Assembly (NCBI RefSeq): GCF_012033785.1
Contig: NZ_JAAVJC010000012.1
Coordinates: 1-47,697, forward strand
Source of the DNA: Streptomyces bohaiensis
GTDB lineage: Bacteria; Actinomycetota; Actinomycetes; Streptomycetales; Streptomycetaceae
Direction: 5' to 3'
DNA: 47,697 nucleotides
The notes under the pieces were generated by a model. It was given only the letters and a program-made list of their open reading frames with translations, was not told where the DNA came from and made no database searches. This document shows positions 17,120 to 26,359 of the stretch, one piece after another. A program made the translations under genes and the position numbers. Each line of letters begins with the position of its first letter. The stretch's first letter is position 1.

Positions 17120-17580
17120 CCGTATCAAGGCCCGGCATCTGGGCTCAAGAAACGTGCAATGCGACACAACGCCCGCCCCGGCGCGGCCGAATGCCCGGAT
17201 TGTCGTGCGTACGCCGTACGGAGCGGCGTGCCCGACGGCCCTGGGACGGCGCTGTGCGCAGGCGCATGTCCGAAATGGCCTGCATTGGCCGCGACTTAGC
17301 ACGGTGGTCCGGGGCGCGGCAATGGTGATCACCGACGGGGCGTCAGGCTCGTGACGCAGCTCATAGGGGTCCGGGGTGCCCTGTCCCACCCAGCGGGACG
17401 GCCACCGGGCGCCCTTGCGGCACGTGTCCGGATGTGCCGACCCGCTTCCGTGGTCGGCGGTGCCCCGCGGCGCCCGGAGCCCGCCGCGGCACGCCGCCCG
17501 ACGGTCGCAGCTCGCCGCGCCCCGCTGCTCGGGAGCGGCCGGTCGCGCACCGCCCCGCCGGGTGGTGTCCGGTAGTCGGA
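17120..17580. other. Upstream region of the NlpC/P60 gene, no gene seen
   Basis: About 460 nt between the hydrolase start and the htpX terminator. It includes a 13-nt palindrome CGTACGCCGTACG near 17209-17220 and a stretch around 17270-17350 that is less GC-rich than its surroundings and may hold the promoter. Minus-strand frames run through it, but I cannot connect them to any family. Confidence 0.4.
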
Positions 17581-17586
17581 CGCGTC

Positions 17587-17618
17587 CGGCCCCGTCCGGC
17601 AGCTGCCGGACGGGGCCG
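17587..17618 (-). terminator. Hairpin terminator after htpX
   Basis: A perfect 32-nt palindrome (CGGCCCCGTCCGGC arms, 4-nt loop AGCT) lies 49 nt past the htpX stop codon, followed by no strong T-run. Confidence 0.7.
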
Positions 17619-17667
17619 TTCAAGGGTGGGGCGGCGCGGGCCGCGCCTGCCGGGGCGGGCGGCGGCG

Positions 17668-18570
17668 TCAGCGCCCCAGCTCGCGGGAGATGCGACCCAG
17701 CTGCTCCAGTCGCTGCTCCAGCGTGGGGTGCGAGGAGAGCAGCCGGCTGAAGGACTCACCGGAGAAGGCGGGGGCGAAGAAGAAGGCGTTGAACGGCTCG
17801 GCCTGCCGCAGGTCGCGGGTGGGGATCTGCGCCATCTGGCCGCTGACCTTGGTGAGTGCCGAGGCGAGCGCGGACGGCTTGCCGGTCAGCAGCGCGGCGC
17901 CCCGGTCGGCGGACAGCTCCCGGTAGCGGGAGAGCAGCCGCGTCAGCAGGAAGCTGACCGCGTAGACCACCGCGCTCACCAGCGGAATGATCAGGAAGAG
18001 GATCTGCGCCTGGTTGTTGCTGCTGCGGCCGCCCCGCATCATTCCGCTCCACAGCGCCATCCGGGTCACCGTCCCGGCCAGCACGCCGAGGAACGACGCG
18101 AAGGTCATCACCGCCACGTCGCGGTGGGCGACGTGCGACAGCTCGTGGGCGAGGACGCCCTCCAGCTCCTCCGGCTCCAGCCGCCGCAGCAGGCCCGTGG
18201 TGGCGCACACCAGGGCCTTCTTCTGGCTGCGGCCGGTGGCGAAGGCGTTGGGGACGTCGGTGTCGGCGATGGCGACCCGCGGTTTCGGCAGGTCGGAGAG
18301 GGCGCACAGCCGGTCGATGGCGGCGTGCAGCTCCGGCGCCTGCTGCGGGGTGACCTCGCGCGCGCCCATGCTGTAGGCGGCGATCCGGTCGCTGAACCAG
18401 AACTGGGCGACGAAGAGGCCACCCGTGAACAGCAGGACCAGCGGCCACGCGTTCTGGAAGGCGGCCAGCAGCACGCCCACCAGCACCACGTACAGCAGAC
18501 CGATCAGGAACATCGTGGTGACCATGCGGCTGGTGAGGCCGCGGTCGGGGGCGTAGCGGGTGCGCGTCAT
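17668..18570 (-). CDS. htpX: Membrane zinc metalloprotease HtpX
   Basis: An M48B protease of 300 residues that removes damaged membrane proteins. The zinc motif is HELSH (HExxH), with the third ligand in the ELSADRGAA segment downstream. Membrane segments lie near residues 15-50 and around TFASFLGVLAG and LFLIIPLVSAVVYAVSF. The start ATG 18570 (MTRTRYAP) follows GGAGGAGGTGG with ideal spacing; GTG 18579 is less likely. It follows pspAB on the same strand, a pairing known from other actinobacteria, but a strong hairpin stands between the two genes. Confidence 0.95.
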   Translation of the reverse strand: MTRTRYAPDRGLTSRMVTTMFLIGLLYVVLVGVLLAAFQNAWPLVLLFTGGLFVAQFWFSDRIAAYSMGAREVTPQQAPELHAAIDRLCALSDLPKPRVAIADTDVPNAFATGRSQKKALVCATTGLLRRLEPEELEGVLAHELSHVAHRDVAVMTFASFLGVLAGTVTRMALWSGMMRGGRSSNNQAQILFLIIPLVSAVVYAVSFLLTRLLSRYRELSADRGAALLTGKPSALASALTKVSGQMAQIPTRDLRQAEPFNAFFFAPAFSGESFSRLLSSHPTLEQRLEQLGRISRELGR

Positions 18571-18816
18571 GGTGTCCACCTCCTCCTTCTCCTCCCTCGG
18601 ACTTTACGCCGCCGCAGGTCGGAACGGCGTCAGCCGCTGGTCGGAGCGGTCGGTGCCGGGCCTCCTGCTCCGGTCGGAGGCACGTCCCAGCGGACGCCGA
18701 GGGGCCCCGTCGGCGGGGGCCCACCGGCGGGGCTGATCGGGAGCTGCGGGCACGCCCGGCGGCCGGACGGGCAGCGCGCCAGCGCGCACCGGCACCCGCG
18801 GCGGGGGTCGGGCGTC

Positions 18817-18864
18817 CGAGCCCGTCGGCGCGACCCCTCGGGGCGCGCGGCGCCGACGGGCTCG
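18817..18864 (-). terminator. Hairpin terminator after pspAB
   Basis: A perfect 14-bp stem (18817-18830 with 18851-18864) with a 20-nt partly paired loop lies 70 nt past the pspAB stop codon. The adjoining spacer to the htpX start (about 18600-18816) holds no gene that I can see. Confidence 0.65.
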
Positions 18865-18933
18865 GCAGGAGGGGCACGACGGGGACGGGGCGCGCCGGCG
18901 TCCCGGCAGCGGCTCCGGCGGCGCCCGCCGGGG

Positions 18934-19509
18934 TCACTCCTCGGCGGTGAGTCCGGGGGCGCCCCAGACCGGGAACCAGCGGGTCAGGTCGCTCTCGGTC
19001 CGCAGGTCGTCGCCGAGTGCGCTGGTGATCTGGAGCTCCAGCGGGTTGTCCCGCTTCTCCCCGCCGCCGGGGACCGGCGCGAAGGGGTAGAAGGTGCCGC
19101 GCTTGTAGAGGTAGACGAGGGCCAGCGACCGGCCGCGGTCGTCACGGAACCCCACCAGGGAGCACAGCAGCTGCGGTCCGAACCCGGCCGACTCCAGGGA
19201 GGTGTTCACCGCGTGGAGGTCGTTGACCAGCGAGACCAGGTCCTGCGGGTCGCGGCGGCACAGCAGCCAGGTGTAGCCGTAGCGGTCCTGGACCGTCTCG
19301 GCCTCCCGGCCGAGCAGCGCGGTGGTGTCCTGCTGCAGGCGGCTGAACGCGCCGCCCTCCGCGCCGGCGAAGCAGACCGAGCCGAGGCCGGTCGGGGTGA
19401 ACCCCGAGCCGGCCTCCAGCGTCACCGCCGCGGACGGCAGGGCGAAGAGTTGGTCGAGGTCGGGCTGCACCGGCTTGCGGCGGCCGAAGATCGCGTCCAG
19501 GAATCCCAT
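18934..19509 (-). CDS. pspAB: PspA-associated protein PspAB
   Basis: A 191-residue soluble protein. It begins MGFLDAIFGRRKPV, an amphipathic N-terminus, and contains GLGSVCFAGAEGGAFSRLQQD and DRYGYTWLLCRRDP, blocks I recognise from the PspAB family. Family members are encoded near htpX or pspA genes in actinobacteria and are linked to membrane stress; the biochemical role is unknown. No enzyme motif, membrane segment or signal peptide is visible. The start ATG 19509 is the only plausible one. No pspA gene lies in this window. Confidence 0.85.
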   Translation of the reverse strand: MGFLDAIFGRRKPVQPDLDQLFALPSAAVTLEAGSGFTPTGLGSVCFAGAEGGAFSRLQQDTTALLGREAETVQDRYGYTWLLCRRDPQDLVSLVNDLHAVNTSLESAGFGPQLLCSLVGFRDDRGRSLALVYLYKRGTFYPFAPVPGGGEKRDNPLELQITSALGDDLRTESDLTRWFPVWGAPGLTAEE

Positions 19510-19581
19510 GGTGGCATCAGCGTAGTGGAGTCCGCTGCCGTGCGCGGCGGTCCCGACGCCGCCCGCCGGCTGCGTCGTGGA

Positions 19582-20361
19582 TCAGGCCCACCACTGGTCG
19601 TAGGCGAGCCGGCTGACCAGCGCGGCGACGACCACCAGCAGCACCACGCGGACGAAGCCGCTGCCGCGCCGCAGCGCCATCTGCGCACCGGCCCAGCTGC
19701 CGGCGATGTTGAAGACGGCCATGCCCGCCGCGAGTTGCCAGAGCACGGTGCCGTGGAAGGAGAAGGCGACCAGCGCGCCCAGGTTGGTCCCGACGTTGAC
19801 GACCTTGGCGGTGGCCGAGGCGGAGAGCATCGTCATGTGGAGCAGACCGACGAAGGCGATGATCAGGAACGTGCCGGTGCCCGGCCCCAACAGCCCGTCG
19901 TAGAAACCGACCCCGGCGCCGACCACCAGCAGCGCCAGGGCGGAGCGCCGCCGCGAGGCGACGCGGCCGCTGTCCTGCGTGCCGAAGGAGGGGCGCAGCA
20001 CCACGAACAGCGCGACGGCGAGCAGCAGCACCATGATCAGGGGTTGCAGCACCTCTTTGCTCACCGCGGTCGCGAACGAGGCGCCCACCGCCGAGGAGAC
20101 ACAGGCGAGGGCGCCGAACCGCAACGCCAGCCGGACGTCCACCGGGTGGCGCCGGGCGTAGGTGACGGCGGCGAAGGAGGTGCCGGCGATGGCGGTCGCC
20201 TTGTTGGTGCCCAGCGCATAGGCGGGTGCGTGCTGCGGCAGGCCCAGCAGCAGCGCCGGGACGAGCAGCAGTCCGCCGCCGCCGACCACGGCGTCGACCC
20301 AGCCCGCGAGCGCGGCGGCGAGGAACAGCATCAGTAGCACGGGCAACGACAGTTCCAGCAT
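19582..20361 (-). CDS. TauE/SafE family permease (sulfite exporter-like)
   Basis: A polytopic membrane protein of 259 residues with about eight segments in two similar halves. The family signature is seen twice: GWVDAVVGGGGLLLVPALLLG with LGTNKATAIAGTSFAAVTYAR, and GFYDGLLGPGTGTFLIIAFV with ATAKVVNVGTNLGALVAF. Members export or import sulfite, sulfoacetate or other organosulfur anions; the substrate here is unknown. The start ATG 20361 has a TACGCT box 6 nt upstream and no ribosome-binding site, so the mRNA is probably leaderless. The gene stands divergent from nuo. Confidence 0.92.
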   Translation of the reverse strand: MLELSLPVLLMLFLAAALAGWVDAVVGGGGLLLVPALLLGLPQHAPAYALGTNKATAIAGTSFAAVTYARRHPVDVRLALRFGALACVSSAVGASFATAVSKEVLQPLIMVLLLAVALFVVLRPSFGTQDSGRVASRRRSALALLVVGAGVGFYDGLLGPGTGTFLIIAFVGLLHMTMLSASATAKVVNVGTNLGALVAFSFHGTVLWQLAAGMAVFNIAGSWAGAQMALRRGSGFVRVVLLVVVAALVSRLAYDQWWA

Positions 20362-20367
20362 GGGCTC

Positions 20368-20373
20368 AGCGTA
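20368..20373 (-). promoter_or_regulatory. -10 box for leaderless TauE/SafE mRNA
   Basis: TACGCT on the minus strand ends 6 nt before the ATG at 20361, with no Shine-Dalgarno sequence between. Confidence 0.5.
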
Positions 20374-20900
20374 CGGAGGCGGCCGCTCCGGGAGCGCCCG
20401 CGGTACGGCGCAGCCGAGGAGCTCCGCGGACCGGGCCCGGCGGCCGTCCCGACGTCGGCGGCCGACCGGCCCGACGCCCCCGACCGGCGCTCGGCCACCG
20501 GTCGCGACCTGCGGCGAAGCACGACACCGGGCTGCTCCGGGCCGCAACGGCCCTGGTGCCGACGGGAGATGGCTGCGCGTCGGGTGGCCGGCCGAGCCCC
20601 GGTGCGCAACCGGCCCGGCAACGTCGCGTCAACACGTCGTCAACGCAGATGAAACATCCGATTCCGGGGCGTCACCGCTGGTTTCGCGCATACCTCGCAC
20701 GCGCCCGCAGAGCAAATTTGCGCTGAGACGTTGCGGGCTGATAGCGCGACGCGCTCGCGCGGGGTGCCCGAACGGGCGTCGCGTCACGACCCGTACGGGC
20801 ACCGGTACGTCCGGTATCAGGACGGTGACGCCACCCACCTGCGCGGATGCGGTTAGGTGACCCTTGGTGCCATAGATCACAAACTTCTTCGGGTACCCCG
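20374..20900. other. Intergenic region upstream of nuo, no gene seen
   Basis: About 530 nt. The first 260 nt are GC-rich without features. From about 20640 on, GC content falls and short AT-rich stretches appear (around 20650-20670, 20705-20720, 20870-20890), as expected of regulatory DNA before a large operon. Open frames here have no ribosome-binding site or recognisable motif. Confidence 0.45.
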
Positions 20901-20926
20901 TGTCACAACTCACAGGGGGTGAGGCA

Positions 20927-20932
20927 TAGGAT
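20927..20932 (+). promoter_or_regulatory. Candidate -10 box of the nuo operon
   Basis: TAGGAT is a good -10 hexamer; transcription would begin near 20939, about 70 nt before nuoA. The -35 region (about 20903-20908, TCACAA) is weak. Confidence 0.5.
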
Positions 20933-20943
20933 GCGCTCGTGCT

Positions 20944-20959
20944 TGTGAACTGACTCACA
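20944..20959 (+). promoter_or_regulatory. Rex operator (NADH/NAD+ sensor) before nuoA
   Basis: TGTGAACTGACTCACA matches the Streptomyces Rex operator TGTGAAC-N3-TTCACA at all fixed positions but one. It would sit about 5-20 nt downstream of the predicted transcription start, where bound repressor blocks transcription. Rex releases DNA when NADH is high, and the nuo operon is a known type of Rex target. Confidence 0.75.
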
Positions 20960-21011
20960 TAGAAGTGATCTTCTAGCAGCAGTCGCCGTCGACTGGAAGG
21001 AGCGAGGTGCG

Positions 21012-21371
21012 GTGAACGCGTACGTTCCCATCCTCGTGCTGGCAGCCCTCGGGGCAGCCTTCGCCGTGGGCTCCGTGATCGCGGCGGCGATCATCGGGCC
21101 GAAGCGCTACAACCGCGCCAAGCTCTCGGCGTACGAGTGCGGCATCGAGCCCACACCGCAACCCGCGGGCGGTGGGCGCTTCCCCGTCAAGTACTACCTG
21201 ACCGCGATGCTCTTCATCGTCTTCGACATCGAGATCGTCTTTCTCTACCCGTGGGCCGTGCACTTCGACGCCCTGGGGATGTTCGGGCTGGTCCAGATGG
21301 CCATCTTCGTCGGGCTCATCGGCGTCGCGTACGCCTACGACTGGCGCAGGGGAGGGCTGGAGTGGGACTGA
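21012..21371 (+). CDS. nuoA: NADH-quinone oxidoreductase subunit A
   Basis: A small membrane subunit (119 residues, three transmembrane segments) at the junction between the arms of complex I. It has the family's conserved block YECGIEPTPQPAGGGRFPVKYYLTAMLFIVFDIEIVFLYPWA, with the conserved cysteine in the loop after helix 1. The start is GTG 21012, preceded by GGAAGGAGCGAGG. It is the first gene of the 14-gene operon, after a Rex operator. A 126-nt gap with a hairpin separates it from nuoB, whereas most later genes overlap. Confidence 0.97.
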   Translation: MNAYVPILVLAALGAAFAVGSVIAAAIIGPKRYNRAKLSAYECGIEPTPQPAGGGRFPVKYYLTAMLFIVFDIEIVFLYPWAVHFDALGMFGLVQMAIFVGLIGVAYAYDWRRGGLEWD

Positions 21372-21419
21372 CGACCACCGCCGTGCCCACCGCGCCGCTC
21401 CCCGACCCCGCAGCTGTGA

Positions 21420-21439
21420 CCGGTGGTTCGCCCCACCGG
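21420..21439 (+). promoter_or_regulatory. Hairpin in the nuoA-nuoB gap
   Basis: A 7-bp stem (CCGGTGG, 21420-21426, with 21433-21439) closes a 6-nt loop TTCGCC. It may only be a processing or stability element; there is no T-run and the operon clearly continues. Confidence 0.35.
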
Positions 21440-21497
21440 GCCGGTGCGCGGTACCGGGCCGGGGCACCGCGCCGAGCTGAGAAGGAAGGCATCTGAG

Positions 21498-22052
21498 ATG
21501 GGTCTCGAAGAGAAAATCCCCGGCGGGTTCATGCTCACGACCGTCGAGAAGATGGCCGGGCTCGCCCGCAAGTCCTCGATGTTCCCGGCGACCTTCGGTC
21601 TCGCGTGCTGCGCGATCGAGATGATGACCACCGGCGCCGGCCGCTACGACCTCGCCCGCTTCGGCATGGAGGTCTTCCGCGGATCGCCCCGCCAGGCGGA
21701 CCTGATGATCGTCGCCGGCCGCGTCAGCCAGAAGATGGCGCCGGTCGTCCGCCAGGTCTACGACCAGATGCCCAACCCCAAGTGGGTCATCTCCATGGGC
21801 GTCTGCGCCTCCTCCGGCGGCATGTTCAACAACTACGCGATCGTCCAGGGCGTCGACCACATCATCCCGGTCGACATCTACCTCCCCGGCTGCCCGCCGC
21901 GGCCCGAGATGCTCATGGACGCGATCCTCAAACTGCACGAGAAGATCAAGGACGAGAAGCTCGGCGTCAACCGCGAGGCCGCGGCCCGCGAGGCGGAGGA
22001 AGCGGCGATGAAGGCCCTCCCGACGATCGAGATGAAGGGGCTGCTGCGGTGA
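21498..22052 (+). CDS. nuoB: NADH-quinone oxidoreductase subunit B
   Basis: The 184-residue subunit that carries cluster N2, the last [4Fe-4S] centre before the quinone. Its ligands are all visible: tandem cysteines in LACCAIEMM, one in [10 protein letters not shown] and one in [10 protein letters not shown]. The start ATG 21498 follows GAAGGAAGG; the frame upstream of it lacks family similarity. Its stop overlaps the nuoC start (GTGA). Confidence 0.97.
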   Translation: MGLEEKIPGGFMLTTVEKMAGLARKSSMFPATFGLACCAIEMMTTGAGRYDLARFGMEVFRGSPRQADLMIVAGRVSQKMAPVVRQVYDQMPNPKWVISMGVCASSGGMFNNYAIVQGVDHIIPVDIYLPGCPPRPEMLMDAILKLHEKIKDEKLGVNREAAAREAEEAAMKALPTIEMKGLLR

Positions 22053-22816
22053 GTGACGCGGACAACCGCCGAAACGGTTCCACACAGGAACCGGCCGGCC
22101 CGGAGAACCAGCTGGAGGACTCCGCCGGGGCGTTGCCCGCCTCGGTCGGCTCCCCCGGCGAGGTGATCGCTGAGCGGCGCGGCATGTTCGGTGCCAACAA
22201 CGGCGGCGACACCTCCGGTTACGGCGGCGTCCGCCGCACCGTGCGGATGCCGGCGGCCGCCTCCCGCCCCTACGGCGGCTACTTCGACGAGGTCGCCGAC
22301 GAGTTGGAGGGGGCGCTGGAGGAGCAGGGCCTGGACCCGGCCGCCGTCGTCGAGCGCACCGTGATCGACCGCGGCGAGGCCACCTTCCACATCGCGCGCG
22401 AGCACATCCTGCAGGTCGCCCGCACCCTCCGCGACGACCCGGCGCTCCGCTTCGAACTGTGCACCGGCGTCAGCGGCGTCCACCTCCCGACCGACACCGG
22501 CCGCGAGCTGCACGCCGTCTACCACATGCGCTCCATCACCCACGGCCGGCTGATCCGGCTGGAGGTGAGCGCCCCCGACGCCGACCCGCACATCCCGTCG
22601 ATCGTCTCGGTCTACCCGACCAACGACTGGCACGAGCGCGAGGTCTACGACTTCTTCGGGCTCGTCTTCGACGGCCACCCGGCGCTCACGCGGATCATGA
22701 TGCCGGACGACTGGCAGGGCTTCCCGCAGCGCAAGGACTACCCGCTCGGCGGCATCCCCGTCGAGTACAAGGGCGCCCAGATCCCGGCTCCCGACCAGCG
22801 GAGGTCGTACTCCTGA
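22049..22816 (+). CDS. nuoC: NADH-quinone oxidoreductase subunit C
   Basis: A 255-residue peripheral-arm subunit (30-kDa type) that helps form the quinone site. The conserved C-terminal blocks are [30 protein letters not shown] and [16 protein letters not shown]. The first 85 residues are a hydrophilic extension, longer than in E. coli-type homologues but common in actinobacteria. The start GTG 22049 overlaps the nuoB stop by 4 nt; the stop overlaps the nuoD ATG. nuoC and nuoD are separate, not fused as in E. coli. Confidence 0.95.
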   Translation: MSDADNRRNGSTQEPAGPENQLEDSAGALPASVGSPGEVIAERRGMFGANNGGDTSGYGGVRRTVRMPAAASRPYGGYFDEVADELEGALEEQGLDPAAVVERTVIDRGEATFHIAREHILQVARTLRDDPALRFELCTGVSGVHLPTDTGRELHAVYHMRSITHGRLIRLEVSAPDADPHIPSIVSVYPTNDWHEREVYDFFGLVFDGHPALTRIMMPDDWQGFPQRKDYPLGGIPVEYKGAQIPAPDQRRSYS

Positions 22817-24150
22817 TGTCCACCTCACACCCCACCGCGCCGGCGGGCGCCCGCGAGACGACCGAGGGCACGGTCTACACCCTCTCGGGCGGCGACTGGG
22901 ACGCGACCGCCGAGCAGATCGCCCGCAGCGACGACGAGCGGATCATCGTCAACATGGGTCCGCAGCACCCGTCCACGCACGGCGTGCTGCGGCTGATCCT
23001 GGAGATCGACGGTGAGACGGTCACCGAGGCCCGCTGCGGCATCGGCTACCTGCACACCGGTATCGAGAAGAACCTCGAGTACCGGACGTGGACGCAGGGC
23101 ACGACCTTCGTCACGCGCATGGACTACCTGACGCCGTTCTTCAACGAGACGGCGTACTGCCTCGGCGTCGAGAAGCTGCTCGGGATCACCGACGACATCC
23201 CGGACCGCGCCAACGTCATCCGCGTGCTGATGATGGAGATCAACCGCATCTCCTCCCACCTGGTGGCCATCGCCACCGGCGGCATGGAGCTGGGCGCGAC
23301 CACCGTCATGATCTACGGCTTCCGCGACCGCGAACTCTGCCTGGACGCCTTCGAGCTGATCACCGGGCTGCGCATGAACCACGCGTACATCCGGCCCGGT
23401 GGCCTCGCCCAGGACCTGCCGCCCGGTGCCGTGGACCACCTGCGCGGGTTCGTGAAGACGATGCGGAAGAACCTGGTCGAGTACGACCAGCTCTGCTCCG
23501 GCAACCCGGTCTTCAAGGCCCGGCTGGAGGGCATCGGTTACCTCGACCTCGCCGGCTGCCTGGCGCTCGGCGCCACCGGTCCCGTCCTCCGCTCCGCGGG
23601 CCACCCGCACGACCTGCGGAAGACGGACCCCTACTGCGGTTACGAGACCTACGACTTCGAGGTCCCCACCACCGACACCTGCGACTCCTACGGCCGCTTC
23701 CTGCTGCGCGTCGAGGAGATGCGGCAGTCGCTGCGGATCATCGAGCAGTGCCTGGACCGGTTGGAGCCCGGCCCGGTCATGGTCGCCGACAAGAAGATCG
23801 CCTGGCCCGCGCAGCTCGCGCTCGGCCCGGACGGACTCGGCAACTCGCTGGAGCACATCCGCACCATCATGGGCACCTCCATGGAGGCCCTGATCCACCA
23901 CTTCAAGCTGGTCACCGAGGGCTTCCGCGTCCCGGCCGGCCAGACGTACACCGCCGTGGAGTCGCCCAAGGGCGAACTCGGCGTGCACGTGGTGAGCGAC
24001 GGCGGCACCCGGCCCTACCGGGTCCACTTCCGCGATCCCTCCTTCACCAACCTCCAGGCCGTGGCCGCGATGTGCGAGGGCGGCATGGTCGCCGACGTCA
24101 TCGTCGCCGTGGCCTCCATCGACCCCGTGATGGGAGGCGTCGACCGATGA
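22816..24150 (+). CDS. nuoD: NADH-quinone oxidoreductase subunit D
   Basis: A 444-residue subunit (49-kDa type) that forms the quinone-binding chamber with NuoB. Family blocks are [14 protein letters not shown], with the quinone-contacting histidine, [21 protein letters not shown] and, near the C-terminus, [15 protein letters not shown] and [10 protein letters not shown]. The start ATG 22816 overlaps the nuoC stop (TGATG) and the stop overlaps the nuoE start (ATGA), so the cluster is tightly coupled. Confidence 0.97.
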   Translation: MSTSHPTAPAGARETTEGTVYTLSGGDWDATAEQIARSDDERIIVNMGPQHPSTHGVLRLILEIDGETVTEARCGIGYLHTGIEKNLEYRTWTQGTTFVTRMDYLTPFFNETAYCLGVEKLLGITDDIPDRANVIRVLMMEINRISSHLVAIATGGMELGATTVMIYGFRDRELCLDAFELITGLRMNHAYIRPGGLAQDLPPGAVDHLRGFVKTMRKNLVEYDQLCSGNPVFKARLEGIGYLDLAGCLALGATGPVLRSAGHPHDLRKTDPYCGYETYDFEVPTTDTCDSYGRFLLRVEEMRQSLRIIEQCLDRLEPGPVMVADKKIAWPAQLALGPDGLGNSLEHIRTIMGTSMEALIHHFKLVTEGFRVPAGQTYTAVESPKGELGVHVVSDGGTRPYRVHFRDPSFTNLQAVAAMCEGGMVADVIVAVASIDPVMGGVDR

Positions 24151-24995
24151 CGGAGGCAGCCAACGCCGCCGTGGGACTGGGCATGCCGCCCCTGCCCCCG
24201 CCGGACTACCCCGAGGACGTCCGCACCCGGCTCGCCGCCGACGCCGCGGAGATCATCGCCCGGTACCCCGGCAGCCGCTCCGCGCTGCTGCCGATGCTTC
24301 ACCTGGTGCAGTCGGAGGAGGGCCACGTCACCCGGACCGGCATGCGGTTCTGCGCCGACCAGCTCGGCCTGACCACCGCCGAGGTCACCGCGGTCGCGAC
24401 GTTCTACTCCATGTACCGGCGCAAGCCGTCCGGCGACTACCAGGTCGGGGTCTGCACCAACACCCTGTGCGCGGTCCTCGGCGGCGACGCGATCTTCGAG
24501 GCGCTCCAGGACCACCTCGGTGTCGGCAACGGCGAGACCACCGAGGACGGCAAGGTCACGCTCGAACACATCGAGTGCAACGCGGCCTGCGACTACGCCC
24601 CGGTCATCATGATCAACTGGGAGTTCTTCGACGACCAGACGGTGCAGTCCGCCAAGGACCTCGTCGACAAGCTCCGCGCCGGTGAGACCGTCACCCCCAC
24701 CCGCGGTGCCTCCCTCTGCGACTTCAAGAAGACCGCCCGCATCCTGGCCGGCTTCCCCGACCCGCGCGAGGGCGCCGTCACCGAGGGCGGCACCGGCGGC
24801 GACGCCTCCCTGGTCGGCCTGCGGATGGCCACCGGCGAGCAGCTCCCCGCCGGACGGCCCGCCACCGGACCGGGCAGCCACCCGGCCGACGGCGGCCCGC
24901 CGCAGTACCTCAGCAAGCACGACGCGCCGCAGCAGACATCCGCCTCGGACCCGGACAACCCCGCGGCGAGCCCCACCGCCGAGGAGGGCGAGTGA
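24147..24995 (+). CDS. nuoE: NADH-quinone oxidoreductase subunit E
   Basis: The 24-kDa-type subunit with the [2Fe-2S] cluster N1a. The four ligands are in [10 protein letters not shown] and [11 protein letters not shown] (C-x4-C and C-x3-C). At 282 residues it is about 100 longer than the usual 160-180. The extra C-terminal part after [10 protein letters not shown] is hydrophilic and Gly/Pro/Ala-rich with no motif. Start and stop overlap neighbours by 4 nt each. Confidence 0.95.
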   Translation: MTEAANAAVGLGMPPLPPPDYPEDVRTRLAADAAEIIARYPGSRSALLPMLHLVQSEEGHVTRTGMRFCADQLGLTTAEVTAVATFYSMYRRKPSGDYQVGVCTNTLCAVLGGDAIFEALQDHLGVGNGETTEDGKVTLEHIECNAACDYAPVIMINWEFFDDQTVQSAKDLVDKLRAGETVTPTRGASLCDFKKTARILAGFPDPREGAVTEGGTGGDASLVGLRMATGEQLPAGRPATGPGSHPADGGPPQYLSKHDAPQQTSASDPDNPAASPTAEEGE

Positions 24996-26359
24996 GCGCC
25001 ATGTCATCGGACAACACCAGCGCCTCGGCTGTCGCCAAGGACCTGCTGACCCCGGTCCTCTCCGCCAACTGGGGCGACGCCGACAGCTACACGCTGGACG
25101 GCTACCGCCGCCACGGCGGGTACCGGGGCCTGGGCAAGGCCCTGGCGATGGACCCCGACGAGCTCATCGCCTACGTCAAGGCCGCGGGACTCCGCGGCCG
25201 CGGCGGCGCCGGGTTCCCCACCGGCATGAAGTGGCAGTTCATCCCGCAGGGCGACGACAAGCCGCACTACCTCGTCGTCAACGCCGACGAGTCGGAGCCG
25301 GGCACCTGCAAGGACATCCCGCTGCTCTACGCCAACCCGCACTCCCTCATCGAGGGCATCGTGATCGCCTGCCACGCGATCCGCTCCTCGCACGCCTTCA
25401 TCTACCTGCGCGGCGAGGTCGTCCCGGTGCTGCGGCGGCTGCACGCCGCCGTCGCCGAGGCGTACGCCGCCGGGTACGTCGGCAAGGACGCACTCGGCCC
25501 CGGCAAGGACCTCGAACTCGTCGTCCACGCCGGCGCCGGCGCCTACATCTGCGGTGAGGAGACCGCCCTCCTCGACTCGCTGGAAGGGCGCCGCGGCCAG
25601 CCCCGGCTCCGCCCGCCGTTCCCCGCGATCGCCGGTCTGTACGCCTCGCCGACGGTCGTCAACAACGTCGAGTCCATCGCCTCCGTGCCCGCGATCATCG
25701 ACCGCGGCAAGGACTGGTTCACCTCGATGGGCAGCGAGAAGTCGGCGGGCTTCACGCTCTACTCGCTCTCCGGGCACGTCGCCCGCCCCGGCCAGTACGA
25801 GGCGCCGCTCGGCATCACGCTGCGCCAGCTCCTCGAACTCGGCGGCGGCATGCGCCCCGGCCACCGGCTGAAGTTCTGGACCCCCGGCGGCTCCTCCACT
25901 CCGCTCCTCACCGAGGAGCACCTCGACGTCGCCCTCGACTACGAGGGTGTCGCCGGTGCCGGCTCCATGCTCGGCACCAAGGCGCTCCAGTGCTTCGACG
26001 AGACCACCTGCGTGGTCCGCGCCGTCACCCGCTGGACCGAGTTCTACGCCCACGAGTCGTGCGGCAAGTGCACCCCCTGCCGCGAGGGCACCTACTGGCT
26101 CGTCCAGCTGATGCGCGACCTGGAGGCCGGCAAGGGCTCCATGGCCGACCTGGAGAAGCTCCTCGACATCGCCGACAACATCAACGGCAAGTCGTTCTGC
26201 GCCCTGGGCGACGGTGCCGCCGCCCCCATCATGTCCTCGCTGAAGCACTTCCGCGAGGAGTACGAGCAGCACGTCACCGGCGGTGGCTGCCCGTTCGACC
26301 CCGCGAAGTCCACCGTCTGGGCGGACGACCGCGACGCCACCCAGGAGGTGAACGCATGA
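24992..26359 (+). CDS. nuoF: NADH-quinone oxidoreductase subunit F
   Basis: The 51-kDa-type subunit (455 residues) that oxidises NADH. It has the nucleotide/FMN-binding [13 protein letters not shown] (residues about 70-82), [35 protein letters not shown] and the [4Fe-4S] N3 ligands [11 protein letters not shown] plus the later cysteine in SFCALGDGA. The start GTG 24992 overlaps the nuoE stop; ATG 25001 is an alternative. It overlaps nuoG by 4 nt. Confidence 0.96.
   Translation: MSAMSSDNTSASAVAKDLLTPVLSANWGDADSYTLDGYRRHGGYRGLGKALAMDPDELIAYVKAAGLRGRGGAGFPTGMKWQFIPQGDDKPHYLVVNADESEPGTCKDIPLLYANPHSLIEGIVIACHAIRSSHAFIYLRGEVVPVLRRLHAAVAEAYAAGYVGKDALGPGKDLELVVHAGAGAYICGEETALLDSLEGRRGQPRLRPPFPAIAGLYASPTVVNNVESIASVPAIIDRGKDWFTSMGSEKSAGFTLYSLSGHVARPGQYEAPLGITLRQLLELGGGMRPGHRLKFWTPGGSSTPLLTEEHLDVALDYEGVAGAGSMLGTKALQCFDETTCVVRAVTRWTEFYAHESCGKCTPCREGTYWLVQLMRDLEAGKGSMADLEKLLDIADNINGKSFCALGDGAAAPIMSSLKHFREEYEQHVTGGGCPFDPAKSTVWADDRDATQEVNA

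Noticed and set aside
17330..17470. Minus-strand frame reading HPDTCRKGARWPSRWVGQ as a possible coding remnant
   Set aside because: It looks more protein-like than typical shadows, but I can attach no family, start or ribosome-binding site to it; too weak to call.
17111..17586. Possible c-di-AMP (ydaO) riboswitch before the NlpC/P60 gene
   Set aside because: I looked for the conserved ydaO segments (GGGGTGAA and CAGCTAACC-like) in the leader direction and found none.
17434..20337. A 967-codon plus-strand open frame across htpX, pspAB and the TauE/SafE gene
   Set aside because: It runs antisense to three clear genes. Its Gly/Arg/Gln/His-rich composition is the usual shadow of high-GC coding DNA, with no motif.
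20901..20914. TGTCACAACTCACA as a second Rex operator upstream of nuo
   Set aside because: The left half lacks the TGTGAA core and the dyad spacing is wrong; it is more likely part of the -35 region.
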